A stretch of DNA of 64,000 nt from Gamsiella multidivaricata (Eukaryota > Mortierellomycota > Mortierellomycetes > Mortierellales > Mortierellaceae): positions 248,001 to 312,000 of the forward strand of contig NW_026251754.1 in assembly GCF_025024155.1 (NCBI RefSeq), in the 5' to 3' direction. The notes under the pieces are model-generated. The model searched no databases and was not told the DNA's origin. It saw only the letters and a program-made list of their open reading frames with translations. How positions within the stretch are numbered: position 1 is the stretch's first letter; the number at the start of each line of letters is the position of its first letter. Position numbers and translations under genes: made by a program. Positions 11,769 to 24,125 of the stretch are shown here, one piece after another.

Positions 11769-14700
11769 ATGAACACAAATCCTTTTCAGAGCGCATTCGG
11801 GAGCCAAGGCAGCAGTGGAAGCGCATTCACCGCTACTACCAACCATGTCAACACTAATAGCAGTAATCCAAGCGGAGTCAGCGGCAACAGCGCATTCAGA
11901 ATCACATCTGCGTTCGGTAGCAATCAAAACGGTGGCGGATTCAGTGACGGTGGTAGATATAGCGCGAACGAAAATAGGCAGAACAACAGCAGTTATAACC
12001 AGGCCGCTACGTTTGATAGATCCGGAAACTTGATGGCTAATACACACTCGACACGGGGAAGTGGAGGCGGTCGTGGCAGTAACAGCTATCGCGGCAGTGG
12101 ATTTGGTGGTAACAGTGGTCGTGGTGCCTCCACAAGTCATCGAGGGAGCGCCAACAAGACGTATGTGGCTCCTGGGTTGTCGACAGGTCATCAGCAGCTC
12201 CAACAGCATGGGCTCTCTGCAGGATCAGGGAATACAAATGCTACAGGATCTTCATTCACATCACCATCCGCAGGAGCTAAAACAGGACGTGGACGTGGAG
12301 GATATCAATCACGGGGTGGCCGAGGGGGAGCTCGAGGCCGTGGGGTTACTGGAGGTATGCCCGGACAATATCGGTCGCTACAGTGGCGTGCTGATCAGAA
12401 TACTTCCCAAGAAGCAGATTCTACCATGTCGGTAGACTCGAGCATGGGTGTCACCACGGCAGGAGGATTTAAATCCGGACCCAATGCTAGTAGCCAAGTG
12501 CGCGGACAACAACAGCAGCATTCTTCGTCGATGTCCGCATTTGGCGCTCAAAGACAGAACGAGAACTCGGATTTTAACCAGACTGGGCCGGCCTTTCCTG
12601 GTGGCCAATCATCACAGGGTCAATGGTTCTCACAGGTCGGAACAACAGGATACCAGCCAAACGGATCTTTTCAAAATACATTTGTAGGGGGAACCTCGAC
12701 AGTACCGCATAGGTCCGCCTTTATTGCTGCTCCAAGTGACACTTCCAATCAGAGATCGTCATCAGCATTCGGACTCGGAGGACCTGGTGGCAATTCGAAT
12801 AGCGGCAACCAAGACTCTGTATTTGCAATTCCAGCTTCTCAAGGACCGGTTTTCGCTGCACAGCAAAAGTCGCTGCCTTCCAATTCGTTTACAAAGGGTC
12901 CAGCATCATCGAAGCAGGAGCCGGGAAGCACCGAGGATGCGGACGAAAGCCGACTAGCTCGATTTACTGCCGTGCCGATCGGAAATCGGTTTGAGGAGGT
13001 TCGTAAATACGCTTTATCTTTTATTTTTTTTATTTTTATTTTTTGCCTACTGTTGTCTGACTTTTGTTTCCTGATGTTGTCTGGTTACCTTGGAGATTAC
13101 TCGATGATCGTTTTGAGTTTTTTTTTCTTCTCCTTTATTGATTCCTTTTTAAAATGTCCCATTTTGGCATGGCTGAACCGGATGCGATGTTATCGACCGA
13201 TACCGTTTCACTCATGGTCGATTGTCGATTGGGACGCTTCTCATGTTCGGGATGATATTCAACGCCCACCTTTTCATTTCGTTTGTTTCTGGACTCGCCA
13301 CTCGGAGCATATAACTTAACGGGTGCGGATCGCTGACAACAACAATCGTTCTTTCTCTACTTGCACTGGCGCTGAATTCATCGTCGACTCGCTGAACGCC
13401 CTCAACCACCAACATTGGTTGTTTACCCGATATTCTACGCTGCAAATACCCGAACTCGCTTTGCTATATGCGGTCATTGTCAACACACCAAACTGCCCCA
13501 CATGATTCATGGATTGATATACCAGTTTAAAGAAAAGCGAGTCAAGGAGCGAGAAGATGCCATCAGGAGAGGCGCCATCCCAGATCCCGACAAGCCTCGT
13601 CGACTGGAGGATGCGATCACTTTCGTCGGTACCTGCAGGGACATGTGCCCAGAATTTGAGCGCCATGAGCGCGAATATCAGCAGAATGTCGAAAAGTTTG
13701 AAAAGGTACGAAATAGTCAGCATTCGTTGTGGTGGTCTGATGTCAGAAGAGAGGGGCCACTGTTAACGATCAACGACATTTACACTGCAGATCCCAGGAA
13801 CAGAATCGATTGACCATTCGCGAGCAGTCAAGGCGTACGCAAGACCGGCCGCAGGAGTTGAACAACCTTTGCCCTCCGACGTTCGGCCTCCTGATGTGCT
13901 ACTAGTAAGTTGTACTGTTAGGATTAGCGGTGCTTGGAAGCGTTCTCCTAACTTCTATTTTCCTATATCCTTTTATGCAGTCAACGCTAGACTACCTTAT
14001 GAGGGAAATTGTTGCCCGAGGCGACCTTGCCGACTCGCATGCATTTGTTCGCGACAGAACGCGCTCAATTCGACAAGATTTTACACTGCAAAACAACCGT
14101 GGCATTGAAGCGGTGCAAGCTCATGAGATCATTGCTCGCTATCATATCATGTGCATGCACCAGCTTTGTGAAAACAAGAACTTCAGCGAACAACAGGAGA
14201 TGGAACAGCTGCGGAAAGGTATGGGCCGTTCAACCAGCTTTGTTTGGTAGTCTCGTCGCTCCCGTCGACCAATACGACTCTAACCAATTAACTTAAACTT
14301 TTGCTATCTTAGTCCTGACAAGCTTGACAGAGTTTTACGACGACATGTGCACGGAAGGCATTGTTTGTCCTAATGAAGCCGAATTTCGAGCGTATCACAT
14401 TTTAAGCCATTTGAGGGACCCGGATATGATTCGACAGGCGCAATTGCTCCCACTGCACGTTTTCAGGGATTCCTACATACAAACAGCCGCAGAAGTTCAT
14501 GCCCTGACGCGACGCAACAACGATGTTAGACGCCGTGCAAAAATACAGTCCGAAGCATCGCAGAACTTTTTCTCCCTGTTTTTCAATATGGTCCAGGGGC
14601 CCAGGATATCGTACCTGATGGCCTGTTTGCTGGAGACCAACTTTGTCGAGATTCGCAAGGGCGCACTGAAGGCTCTCAACAAATGCTACCTGGAACAGCA

Positions 14701-17700
14701 CGATGGATTTTCTGTGGAGTACCTTGTCAATATCTTAGGATTCGACGACATGGAAGAATGTATAGCTAACTGTGAGGAGTACGGCCTAGCAATTACGAGA
14801 TACGGTCAGCCTGCAGTCGTCTTTGGCAGGAAAGACCCAACTACCCGTCGTCGCATTTTCAAGGGTGAGCGCTTGTGCTTAATACCGTGTGCCTATATTA
14901 TTATTTTTTCGCTTGACTGGGAAAGGTATCTTATAATATGTTATAATTCCAACGCTATAGAGGGTACGATTTCGATAAAACAGCACAGGAACGAGAGGAT
15001 TGTGGAAGCCAAGCGCCGGAATTATACGACAATTCAAATTGTTTATGGCGAAACACCGGGACCTCATCAGGAACACATTCCTGGAGCTATGGGACGTCCG
15101 CCATCAGTGGCTCCTTCGACGTACAGCCGACCATCTCAGGGATTAGTTTCCTCAATCGCGACCTCACGACTCGGCTTTCCCGCAGCAGCAGCAGGAGCGC
15201 CGACATTTGCAAGCGTTGTAGCAAAACCAGTAGCATCAGCTGCGACTCCAAAACCGACCACCGTGTTCAATTTCGGCGTGAGTAGTCCCTCGATAGCTGT
15301 AGTAGGGACATCACCGGCGTCTACAGGGCCCAATTTTTCTCTCAGTACCGGAAGGAGCGGTCTGGATACAAATTCATCATTCCAAGCACCTACATCATCG
15401 ATACGACAGATCTCAACACAACTGCCTACTGTTCCGTCGTCAGCATCGGGACCATCAACAGCATTCGCATCTTTGGGAGGCATCTCTATCAGCAAACCGC
15501 CATCGAGTACTGGCTTGGCTCCTCTCACGCTAAACTCTGCAGCACCTTCTTTCAAACCAGCATCGCAGCAACCAGAATTTTCTTTCACAGCACCAACAGT
15601 TATTCCTACTAGCGGCTTCAATTACAATGTCGGTACGGCCGAGAATGCCACTGCAAGTCCATTCGCATTTACAGGAACGAATCAGGCACCCGCGGCAAGT
15701 TATACAAGTGCCGCGCCATCTTCCTCACAATCGACATCCAATACGTTCATCATGCCTACGGTGCCTCTTGCTGCCGCAGGCGCGCTTGCTACTCCTGCAG
15801 CTGTGGGTGCACTCTTCAACAGGCCACCATCATTACCACTACCAGCGACGACGCCAGTGGCACCTAAGTCAGACTCCATGAAGATTGTGACCAAGAGAGG
15901 AAGGATCTACCCACGGCAGCTGGTGGAATCCGTCATGCTGGAGTTTCTGGAGAGAGAGACGGACCGTCTTATTCGAGCGACCGCGGCACAGATGTCTCAG
16001 GAAGTGGCAGTGGAGCGCTCGATTCGTCGGGCAAAGCAGCGTCAGGAGGTCATTCAGCAAGAGTTGGCGTCGATCTTGTCTGATGTTGCCTGGCAGCTCA
16101 CGAAAGACGTGGCTAAGGAGGTTTTGGCAGACCTTCGTCGGGAGCGTACATTGGGAAGACGAGTTATTACACAATGGAAAGACTTCACCGCCAAGCGCCG
16201 TCAGCGGGCAGAGGAGCTCCGGAGGAGACAAGAGCATTTCCTGATGAACGTACGCGCCATGGGGAGTCGAGCAGGGCTGGTGGATTCGAACCCAATGGCT
16301 GCCAAGATCAGTGAATACAATGCACTGCAGCAGCTACAGCAGTATCCCCTGCAGAAAGATGAAGGGAGTGCGGACGGGAGCATCAAGGCCATGATCGCGG
16401 CCGTATCTAACAAGCGCAAGAGACTACTGAGCATTGGTCAGGAAGGAAGTCCTGATCTGGCACTGGTCGCTGGACTTAAGAAAGTCATGGCGCCGAAGCG
16501 GGAGTTGTGGGCCCCGCTCCCAGTTTGGAAGATCGTGGACAGTTGCTACCAGTCTTCAGGACGTCAACAGCAGAAACAGCAACTCGATACCTCCACACAA
16601 GGACCCGCCTTGATGAAGCGACGCTGGAGGCTGTTTGTCAATACGCCGAGCTTCAAGGGCAAAAGCTCGAAATGGCTGTTGACGAAATTGGGTATCGACA
16701 TGGGACGGCACACCCGGGCACAACAGCGGTCCGGAATCATGGTCGCCGTACATCAGAGTCTTTCGACAGAAGAGAACGCAGTCGACGTAGTTGTGCATGG
16801 CAGCGAGGACCAATCTGTGGAGAGCCTTTTGGGCATGTCAAAGTATTCAATTATGGAGGCCGGGGCGTTTATATTCGAGTTCTCAAAAATCACGTTGGCC
16901 GACCATGCAGCGACAAATGATGCCATGTAAGTGTCGGAAATGAATATTCGGACACTTGGTAACCAGAATGTCAGGATATCAACTGTACTAACATCTCCTG
17001 TCTGTGTCCGATCAAATAGTCGCCGATACTGGGATAGAGAACACGATCGTCTGGTGCGATTCCTCGCGTGCTTCCCCAAAGTTAAGCAGCCGATTGTATT
17101 CATAGTGTGGACAGATGCGTCAGAAATCTGGGAGCGCATTTCTCCACGCATGGTCGAATATCTTCAGCTGGATCAGATGGTTGAGTCACCCCAAGGTCCA
17201 CTTCTTGGATACCGGTTTTTGAACTTGAATATGGCGAACATGAAACTGGACCCATATATTGTCGGTTCGCTAGAATGGCTGGCCTCTGAGACAAGGGAAT
17301 TCATTGAGGATCCATCTGTGGTATTGAAACGCCTGTTGGAGATGTATCGAACCAACTATGAATGGATGCTTTCCAGGATGACTCTGGTGGATGCACCATT
17401 GTACTCGCAGCTTGACGAGGATGACGAGGAAGCGGCGCATTTGTGGAGACTGAAAAGCAAGCAGGACAAGCAGCGTCGGGAGAATGGGCTTACGGAGGAT
17501 GTAAGGGGATCAACTGAGCCACAAAGACAGCAAGCAAGAGGTATGTTTGTGGAGATATTTGAATCAGGATTCAGCTTGGCTATCAAAATGTTCAACATGG
17601 AACTGGACAGCATCGCAGAGACGATTGAGACCAAGGGACAGGGTGAGACGCGGGAAGGGGCGGAGCAAGAGGGCAAAGTCAAGGACGCCATGGCACGGTT

Positions 17701-19202
17701 TATCCGACAAGCAGAGTTGCCAGCCATGAAGATCGGTGCGATTCAAGAGCGCATCAACTATGGAATGGATCCGAAGAGGTAACATCTCGACCGTACTATT
17801 GTTTGGGCATTTAATGGTCCGGTACTGCTACTAACGACCCTTGTATCCCGCATCTCATTTGATTGTTTAGCGCAATCTGCGATTTCATCGATGTTTATGT
17901 TGCTTCGCTTGGTGGTGTGGCCAAGGAGCGTAGCAATCTGCAGGCTAAGGTTGCAATGCGCAAAGAGATCTGGGAAATGTTGACGTCTTCGAAGGATGGT
18001 AAGGACCCGCTTGTACTTTCTGTGTTTATCGAAACACAGTTACTTTGATCCTTGAAGTCATCACTGAATACGTTGGCCTCTATGGATTATACCTCTTAGA
18101 TCTTGTGCCGCTGGAGAAGGTGTTCCTGATCATTACACGTCAAATTCTCGAGTGGGTCGAAGCTGGCATCTTGGACACCGAACGATTCAGTATCCGGATT
18201 CGCAAATGGGAGCAGCAACGACATGACCTCAGACTGCAACAAGGGCATTATCAACGCCAGCATCAGGACCAATGCGACCAAGAGAGCGATGTTCAGGACC
18301 CCTCATCGGCACAGCTCACTTCAACCATGGAGCAACAGGAACAGGTGTTTACGCCCATGCTGATCCATGATGAGGTGGATGTACCGGGCAACGCTTATCA
18401 ATACGACCTTGCCATCCGAGAGATGGCCCTTCCTTGGGAAAAGATGGTGGAAAACCTTGTGTATGAACGTGAGCTGCGCGCTTCAGCCGTCCCACAAGGG
18501 TCCTCAAGCGTAGGCGATAACCTCCACACAAGAGCGGGACTAAACGGACCCATAGTGATTGGAGATGGCCGCAAGAGACGTGCGCCAGAGAGGCCCAGGT
18601 AAAAAGAGATTGTGACAAGCTTACAATGTGCTTTCATGCCATGATCACATATCGACACGCAAATCTAATCAAAAACTGCTCTAATGTTCATGGTCAATGT
18701 ATATAGGATTGCCATGAAAAAGTCCAAGGTCGAGCGCGCTGTAAGGAATGATTTGGTCGAGAGCGACGACCTTTTATATTTGGCACAGGCACCTTCGCCC
18801 AGGGACGCTACCTCGACTACTTCCAGTGCTCCTCCTGTCACTGGTACTGTCAAGGCCCATCTGGCGACGCACGAGTCGTTCCCAGCCATCACGAATGGGA
18901 ATGCAGCTCAGTTTATGTTTGGTACAGGAGTAGGATCGTCATTTTCGTGGAATGGCACTCTTCCTGGGGCTCTCGGGACCACTGCCACTGTATCTGCCAC
19001 TTCTCAGACGCCAAGTTTGTTGCCTCGCTCATCTATTGCATCCCAACCATTGGTGTCCACACCATTCACAACAATTTTAAGTCGAGGAACATCATCCTCG
19101 CCCGCGCTATCGTCAACAACCGCCGCCGGATCAACAGGCGATAGATTGGCAAGACTCCGCAATCTGATCAAGGAAGTCAAGACTACAACACTTCAGCAGT
19201 AA
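11769..19202 (+). CDS. SAC3: Sac3/GANP-family mRNA export protein (TREX-2 scaffold), 10 exons
   Basis: Scaffold of the TREX-2 complex that couples transcription to mRNA export at the nuclear pore. Exons 11769-12998, 13526-13705, 13791-13904, 13981-14218, 14313-14864, 14961-16926, 17020-17778, 17871-17998, 18100-18598 and 18707-19202 give about 2053 residues, near human GANP (MCM3AP) rather than yeast Sac3. Residues 1-400 are Gly/Ser/Asn-rich with SAFG-type FG repeats and an RGG patch (RGGRGGARGRG), suited to pore binding. The Sac3 domain runs from FVGTCRDMCPEFERHERE through DYLMREIVARGD and NFFSLFFNMVQGPRISYLMA. A second Pro/Ala/Ser-FG spacer (about exon 6) is followed by a long helical region with VLADLRRERTL, suited to Cdc31/Sus1-type binding, and then a GANP-like C-terminal region ending in a short coiled coil (LARLRNLIKEVK). 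Intron 1 is unusually long (527 bp) and its donor is GTTCGT, the weakest junction in the model. All other junctions keep frame. Confidence 0.87.
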
Positions 19203-20079
19203 TAGAAAGGAAGAAAGCGGGAATGCACCTTTTGCTTTGTAATTTTTTCTGCGCGTGTACATTATGACAATAAAGGCTAGAGAAGAAATATAATGACAAG
19301 ACAATGTTCAAAGCTGTTTGTGAAGGGCTGTAAGTGGCGTGCTTGAATCTGGCTTTGCGAGATTCCAATCCTAACAGTTCACTGCGAGCGTATTATTGCG
19401 GGGGTTGATTCGCACAGCTTGGGATTGAAGTACATTTCGATGCGTGCTGCCTTTGTGACAAATCGCGACTAATATGAAGATTTAGGTCAACGCGCTTTAT
19501 TTGATTGTGAAAAGGCAGATATGCAAGAGGTGAGAAAAGACCAAGCATAAGAAACGCCAGGCGTGGGTTGTTTCTCGATGCGCTGCTGGCACGTTGCTAC
19601 CACTTGAGCTTTACACGGAGAGAGGGAGGAAATATTCCGACCGCGCCATTTTCTTGAGCTCCTCAATCTCTCGCTAATAGTCTCTCCCGCCCGCTGTTTT
19701 CTCATTTCCGTCCTTGAACACCATAAAGAAGCTGGACGCACCATGAAAGCAACACTAAGGCGGACGCTATTGTGAAAAATAATGGCGACTATTGTGAAAG
19801 ATAACGGCCACAGCATCCACGTCAATCCTCACAAAAAGAATAATCATGCAAGGAAACTAAGAATGGGAAAAGGGCCTAGGCCTGGTCCACCGGACTCGAT
19901 TTCACACCCCTGGCTGCCACAGCCGCCGTAGATGAAGCTGTCGTGGCCGCTACGCGCGTGATCCGCGAATGCTTCCAGCGCAAAACTAACTCGCTTATCG
20001 ATCCTGTCAACAAGCGAAGGACGCAGAGGTAGAAATGGCAGGCGTGGCGACCGATGAAAATGTTGATAGTGTACCAAAG
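19203..20079. other. Intergenic region downstream of Sac3
   Basis: About 880 bp. An AATAAA-like signal (CAATAAAGG, about 19268) probably serves the Sac3 transcript. No coding similarity is seen. Confidence 0.5.
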
Positions 20080-20670
20080 ATTGGAAGTGCAACTGCTCCA
20101 GCTCCATGGACTGCCTGGAGCCGTCTAGGCATGCTCCTGATGAGTTGGTGGTAGTATTCAACTGGGATCCTGTATCATTCCACTGAAATTCGCTCCCATA
20201 GTTAATTGCAGCTCGTGGGGGGTGCTGGGTACTTGCCAAGCTGAACCTTGAGGTAAGCCCGCATGTGCTCGATAAGGTTGAGGTCTGACGACTGTGCAGG
20301 CCAGTAAGGAAGCCTCCCTTCCATCTTAGTCATGTTTGACGACTCCAAAAACGCTTTTGTGACATTTACTGTATGTTTAGGATCGTTGTCATATTGGAAG
20401 ATGAACTCGTCTTTGGCCATGCCTCACTCCTCATCAAACACCTGTAGATCTTCAAAGAGGATTTCGATGTAAAGCTGCGAGTCCAGAGCCTCATCGATCT
20501 TGGCAACATATCCAGGTCCATACACGACATACAGGACCACACCATCACTCTGTCAAGGTCTGGACAGACAGAGATAGATCAGATATGTTTAAAGCGTGGG
20601 AATAAAGAGTGAGCAAGAGTACTGGACAAGAAGATATTGTATTGCAGACTGAAGAGCTATGGTTATGATA
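20080..20670 (-). mobile_element. Tc1/mariner-type transposase relic
   Basis: Minus-strand frames carry the C-terminal part of a Tc1/mariner DDE transposase: VMVWSCMS-like block, FIFQYDNDPKHT (second catalytic Asp region), PYWPAQSSDLNLIEHM (third acidic site) and AYLKVQLGKY. The frame is broken by a stop between the first two blocks and again after the third, so it is dead. The flanks at both sides of this segment recur in rearranged form at 39306-39590, which defines the extent given here as approximate. No clear terminal inverted repeats remain. Confidence 0.75.
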
Positions 20671-21209
20671 TATGGGACTATTTATATGTTCTATGGGGAC
20701 TGGGACTCGGAGCAAGACTAGAAACACGCGTGTAGTACAGAGTTTATACTATAGGGATGCGTGTGTAGATGAACGCATCGTAAAAGGTTATTTGGTCAGA
20801 CAAGAGAGCACTCATGACTTTCATGCGGACGCCGGAATTTAAGGAGCAACGCTATCCACCGTTGCGTCCTTCTAGAAACCGTAGACAGAGTCGTGCTTGA
20901 TAGTCGAGAGGTTACTGGATGACGACTGTAGTCGCCTATGGTTCAGGACTCGAGGACGCGATGTGATTCAGGTACAAGTGGCAGTGCGAGGTAAGCACAG
21001 GCCACTGGGAGGAGTGCAAGTCTATCCCGAACCTTAATTCGTGACAAAAACCTACTGAAGGAGGAACAATTACACTGGAAGACTACTAACATTTACATTT
21101 GTGTGAGCTGTGGTGGGTGTTGGCAATTTGATTAAAAATGAGGCGGTTTTTTTTAGAGCAGAGAATTATTACGATTCGGTTGTTCACACGAAAGTGTTTC
21201 GACCCTTTA
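20671..21209. other. Intergenic region, no gene seen
   Basis: Low-information sequence between the transposon relic and the nuclease-family gene. No coding similarity or clear repeat with the rest of the window was noticed. Confidence 0.4.
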
Positions 21210-23398
21210 TTAAGAGTAAAAGACTAATGACGCAGGACCCATGGGAGAGCTACCGAGAGTCTCATCGAAAACATGGTTTGCTGATGAAGAGTACAGCCAC
21301 TCACCATCGCTATCATGGCCCTCATCCTCCTTGTCGTCCTCACTCTCCTCTCTCGAATACGCCTCATACATCTCCACCGTCCTCATGATACAGCCCTATA
21401 GCAAAGGCAAAAGTGAACACCGAAACCACGTCATTAAATCACTGTGTAACAACAATGTATAGATACAAGACAAGAAACTACCTATTGATTCATCTTACCC
21501 TGACTTGCAATAGGTGGGCGAGTCCCTGGGCCTGAAGCTTCCATGTTGCGGTAGTGGAGGGTAGCAGGTGCGAGTCGTACAAGTGCAATAGCATGATGTA
21601 GGCACTGGAGGGGCACGCCCTCATCTCCATCGTCTTGAAACCTCGGCCTAAAGAAAGTGTATGAATTGTGTTAGCAGACTGTAGCTACAACCTTTTAAAC
21701 AGGCCAATGGTGTTGAATTGGCTTACTTCCAGAGTATATTGCAAAGAAACGCGCCTGGCTGCAGAATAAGGAACTGGGCTGTTCCTGTAGCCGGTGGAAT
21801 GCGATGAGGTGGAGGTCTTTGAACAGCGTCACATCAAGTTCGCGCAAGAACTTGGTCGACACCTCATCCCACTCTTTGAGACTCTCTACCACAAACCAGT
21901 CGCGCTTGTTAGTTGTGTCTCTGGCTACCAGATCCAGCTTCCGTCCACTCTGTTTGCGCGGTGTGGGGGCCTCCATGTCGACCTTGCGCCCCATGTTCCT
22001 CCTCTTCCCTGACTCCAGACCCGCCTTTTCTCCATCAATCATTGTCAGCCCGTCCACATCCGACAACAAGCCCTTCATGATCGGCCACGCCTCCCTGCAC
22101 CAGAACGACTCTGACAGATCTTTGTTGCCAAATGGACACGGCTTTGTGATGTACAGCTGCGTCCTAAATCCGTAGAGTACTCTGTTAGTTAGCCTGCTTT
22201 TACATATAAAGATGCTCAGCCTTGTACGGGACAATAGGGAGAACAATTGACTTGCCATGACAGAAAAGACCTCAGCACCAGCTCGCACGAATAACGGTCT
22301 TCTTCCGGGACAGGCACCGACGCGACATGCTGTCCTTTGACAAGAGCTTTCCTGACGTCACGCAGATACCTCTCGGTCGACTCTGGTAATTTGGGGAGTT
22401 GGAAGTCATCCAGCTCCTTCATCTCCTTCCACTCATCCTTGGTAAAGAGCGCCTTCGTCCTCTCACAGCCAAAGTCAATCGTATATGACCGCATTCTATA
22501 ACACGTGTAAAATGCGTGAAGACAGTGTACGCTGTTAATACACCGCACAAAATACAGAAATGCGTGTTATAGAGTAGAAGACATACTTGAAATTGGCCTC
22601 CCGCTTCAGGCTTGCATTGTAGAGGATCTCTTCAACAGTTCTGCCGCTTCTGAGCTCCCAGAATTGTGACTGATCCATCGCGGCAAAGCGCTATCGTAGG
22701 AGTAAACACAGAGCACCTGTTAGTCTCTATCTCCAGGAACTATGTATTCATACTATGTAGTTTCCTTAGGATACCCTGGATTGTTGACTCGGCGCGCATA
22801 CCTCTTTTCGGCTGCTCAGATCGGGCTCTGTACTGGTCGTGATCGTCGTCGACGTCGAGCCTCCGTCCGTGGTCGTTCGCTTCCGCTTCTTGAAACTTGG
22901 TGATGATGATAATAATGATGGTGGTGATGACGATGATGATGATTCACCATCTATATACCATATTGTAGCGTGAGTACAGGGGGTTTACCATTGACCACTC
23001 ACACATCAAAACACGCTTGTGCTGCAAGGAAGATTACCTTTTAACATGCTCCCGGCCCCCTTGGCGAGCGAGGCATAGCCTTCTGCGAGACTTTGCTTGG
23101 CTTCATCCTTCTCCGACTGGAGCCGCCATGCCTCGTATTTACGGCGGAATAGCTCGACATTCGTGGTCGACAGGAGGCTTTTAGCCCGCTCCCTGACCCC
23201 CTCTGGTGCCTGCACGTCTTCTGCGATAGTTATCAGTCCATTTCTGTATGTCCCAAAGTACGCCTCAACCGTCTCCTGCTTCGACGAGACCTTAAAGAAT
23301 GTCAACGCGTCATTCCAGCTATGACAGGGAGTGACCTTGAAAAAGATCCCTACCCTCATGTCCCCGAGGGCCTTCCACGAGAGCTGAGTGTTTGACAT
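21210..23398 (-). CDS. Multi-exon nuclease-like/effector-like family protein, 541 residues
   Basis: Exons 23038-23398, 22802-22950, 22587-22690, 22256-22495, 21727-22163, 21499-21647 and 21210-21395 restore one open frame of 542 codons. The N-terminus is MSNTQLSWKALGDMRVGIFF. Residues 121-170 are Ser-rich with a nuclear-localisation-like KKRKRTTT. A globular part follows (RFAAMDQSQFWELRSGRTV, MRSYTIDFGCERTKALFT). The C-terminal half has TQLYITKPCPFG, FWCREAWPIMKGLL and, at about 357-385, GRKLDLVARD plus DWFVVESLKEW. That last pair resembles the core of PD-(D/E)XK restriction-endonuclease-fold domains that form the C-termini of many fungal Crinkler-type effectors, but the E-x-K spacing is not strict, so nuclease activity is only a hypothesis. 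Intron 4 uses a GC donor (GCAAGT). No Crinkler header or signal peptide is seen. Part of the gene is duplicated at 35528-36471. Confidence 0.65.
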
Positions 23399-23519
23399 TA
23401 TAGATGTTGATTGCGAAGCAGGATGTGAACTGTGAATAAGGTTTGACGCGTCCATGTCGTCGACGTTAGCAGTCTTTCGAGAATAAAAAACCATCACTCT
23501 TGGCTCATCACCTTAAACT

Positions 23520-23786
23520 ATGTCCTTCGCCGCGTCGCCCGCAATCTGGAGGTCGTCCTTCTCCAACATGCTCCCTTCGATCAAGACCTTCTCCATGCCC
23601 ATGACCATTATGACCGCCTTCGGCCTCCCCCTTCGCGCCAGAGTCATGGCCCTCGCCCGCTACGCCGACACCGCCTCCACCTCCACCTCCACTTCCACCG
23701 ACCCCACCGCCGACTCAGCCTACGCCGCCGCCGGTGCCGCCGGTGCCGCCATTACTCCACTTTTTGCCATGGTCTCCGTCTCATGA
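23520..23786 (+). CDS. Small divergent ORF, unknown (88 codons)
   Basis: An 88-codon frame (MSFAASPAIWRSSFSNML start, Thr/Ser/Ala-rich end) starts 121 bp from, and divergent to, the nuclease-family gene. The codon use is GC-rich at third positions, as in genes of this window, and it is preserved base for base in the duplicate at 36593-36859, though the duplication is too recent to prove selection. It could be a first exon or a stand-alone small protein. No family recognised. Confidence 0.3.
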   Translation: MSFAASPAIWRSSFSNMLPSIKTFSMPMTIMTAFGLPLRARVMALARYADTASTSTSTSTDPTADSAYAAAGAAGAAITPLFAMVSVS

Positions 23787-24125
23787 GTAGCCCCTTCTCC
23801 CCTCGCACCATCCACATCGATAACTAAGCTATCGAACCATCGAACCATCGACCGAAGATAAACACGGACTGATCTTGATCTGTTATCCTTCATATATCAT
23901 CGATCTCTTTCTCCCGCCCTTTTTCGCCCATCAAGTCCACCGTATCGGTTCTGGACCTTCGCCACCGCATCGTTCTTCGAGACGAGCATCATCCAGGCAA
24001 GTTCTATCATTCATTCATTGATTCATTCACATTCATTCTCAAAAAAAAAAAAACTTGTGACAATCAACATTCATCAAGTCAAGCGACCCTCAAGCGACCC
24101 TCAAGCCTCGTTGTTCCTTCGCACT

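Noticed and set aside
21695..22288. Apparent truncated nuclease-family pseudogene with a stop at the exon 4/5 border
   Set aside because: Using acceptor TTTAG at 22164-22165 with the GC donor at 22255-22254 restores an open frame through all seven exons.
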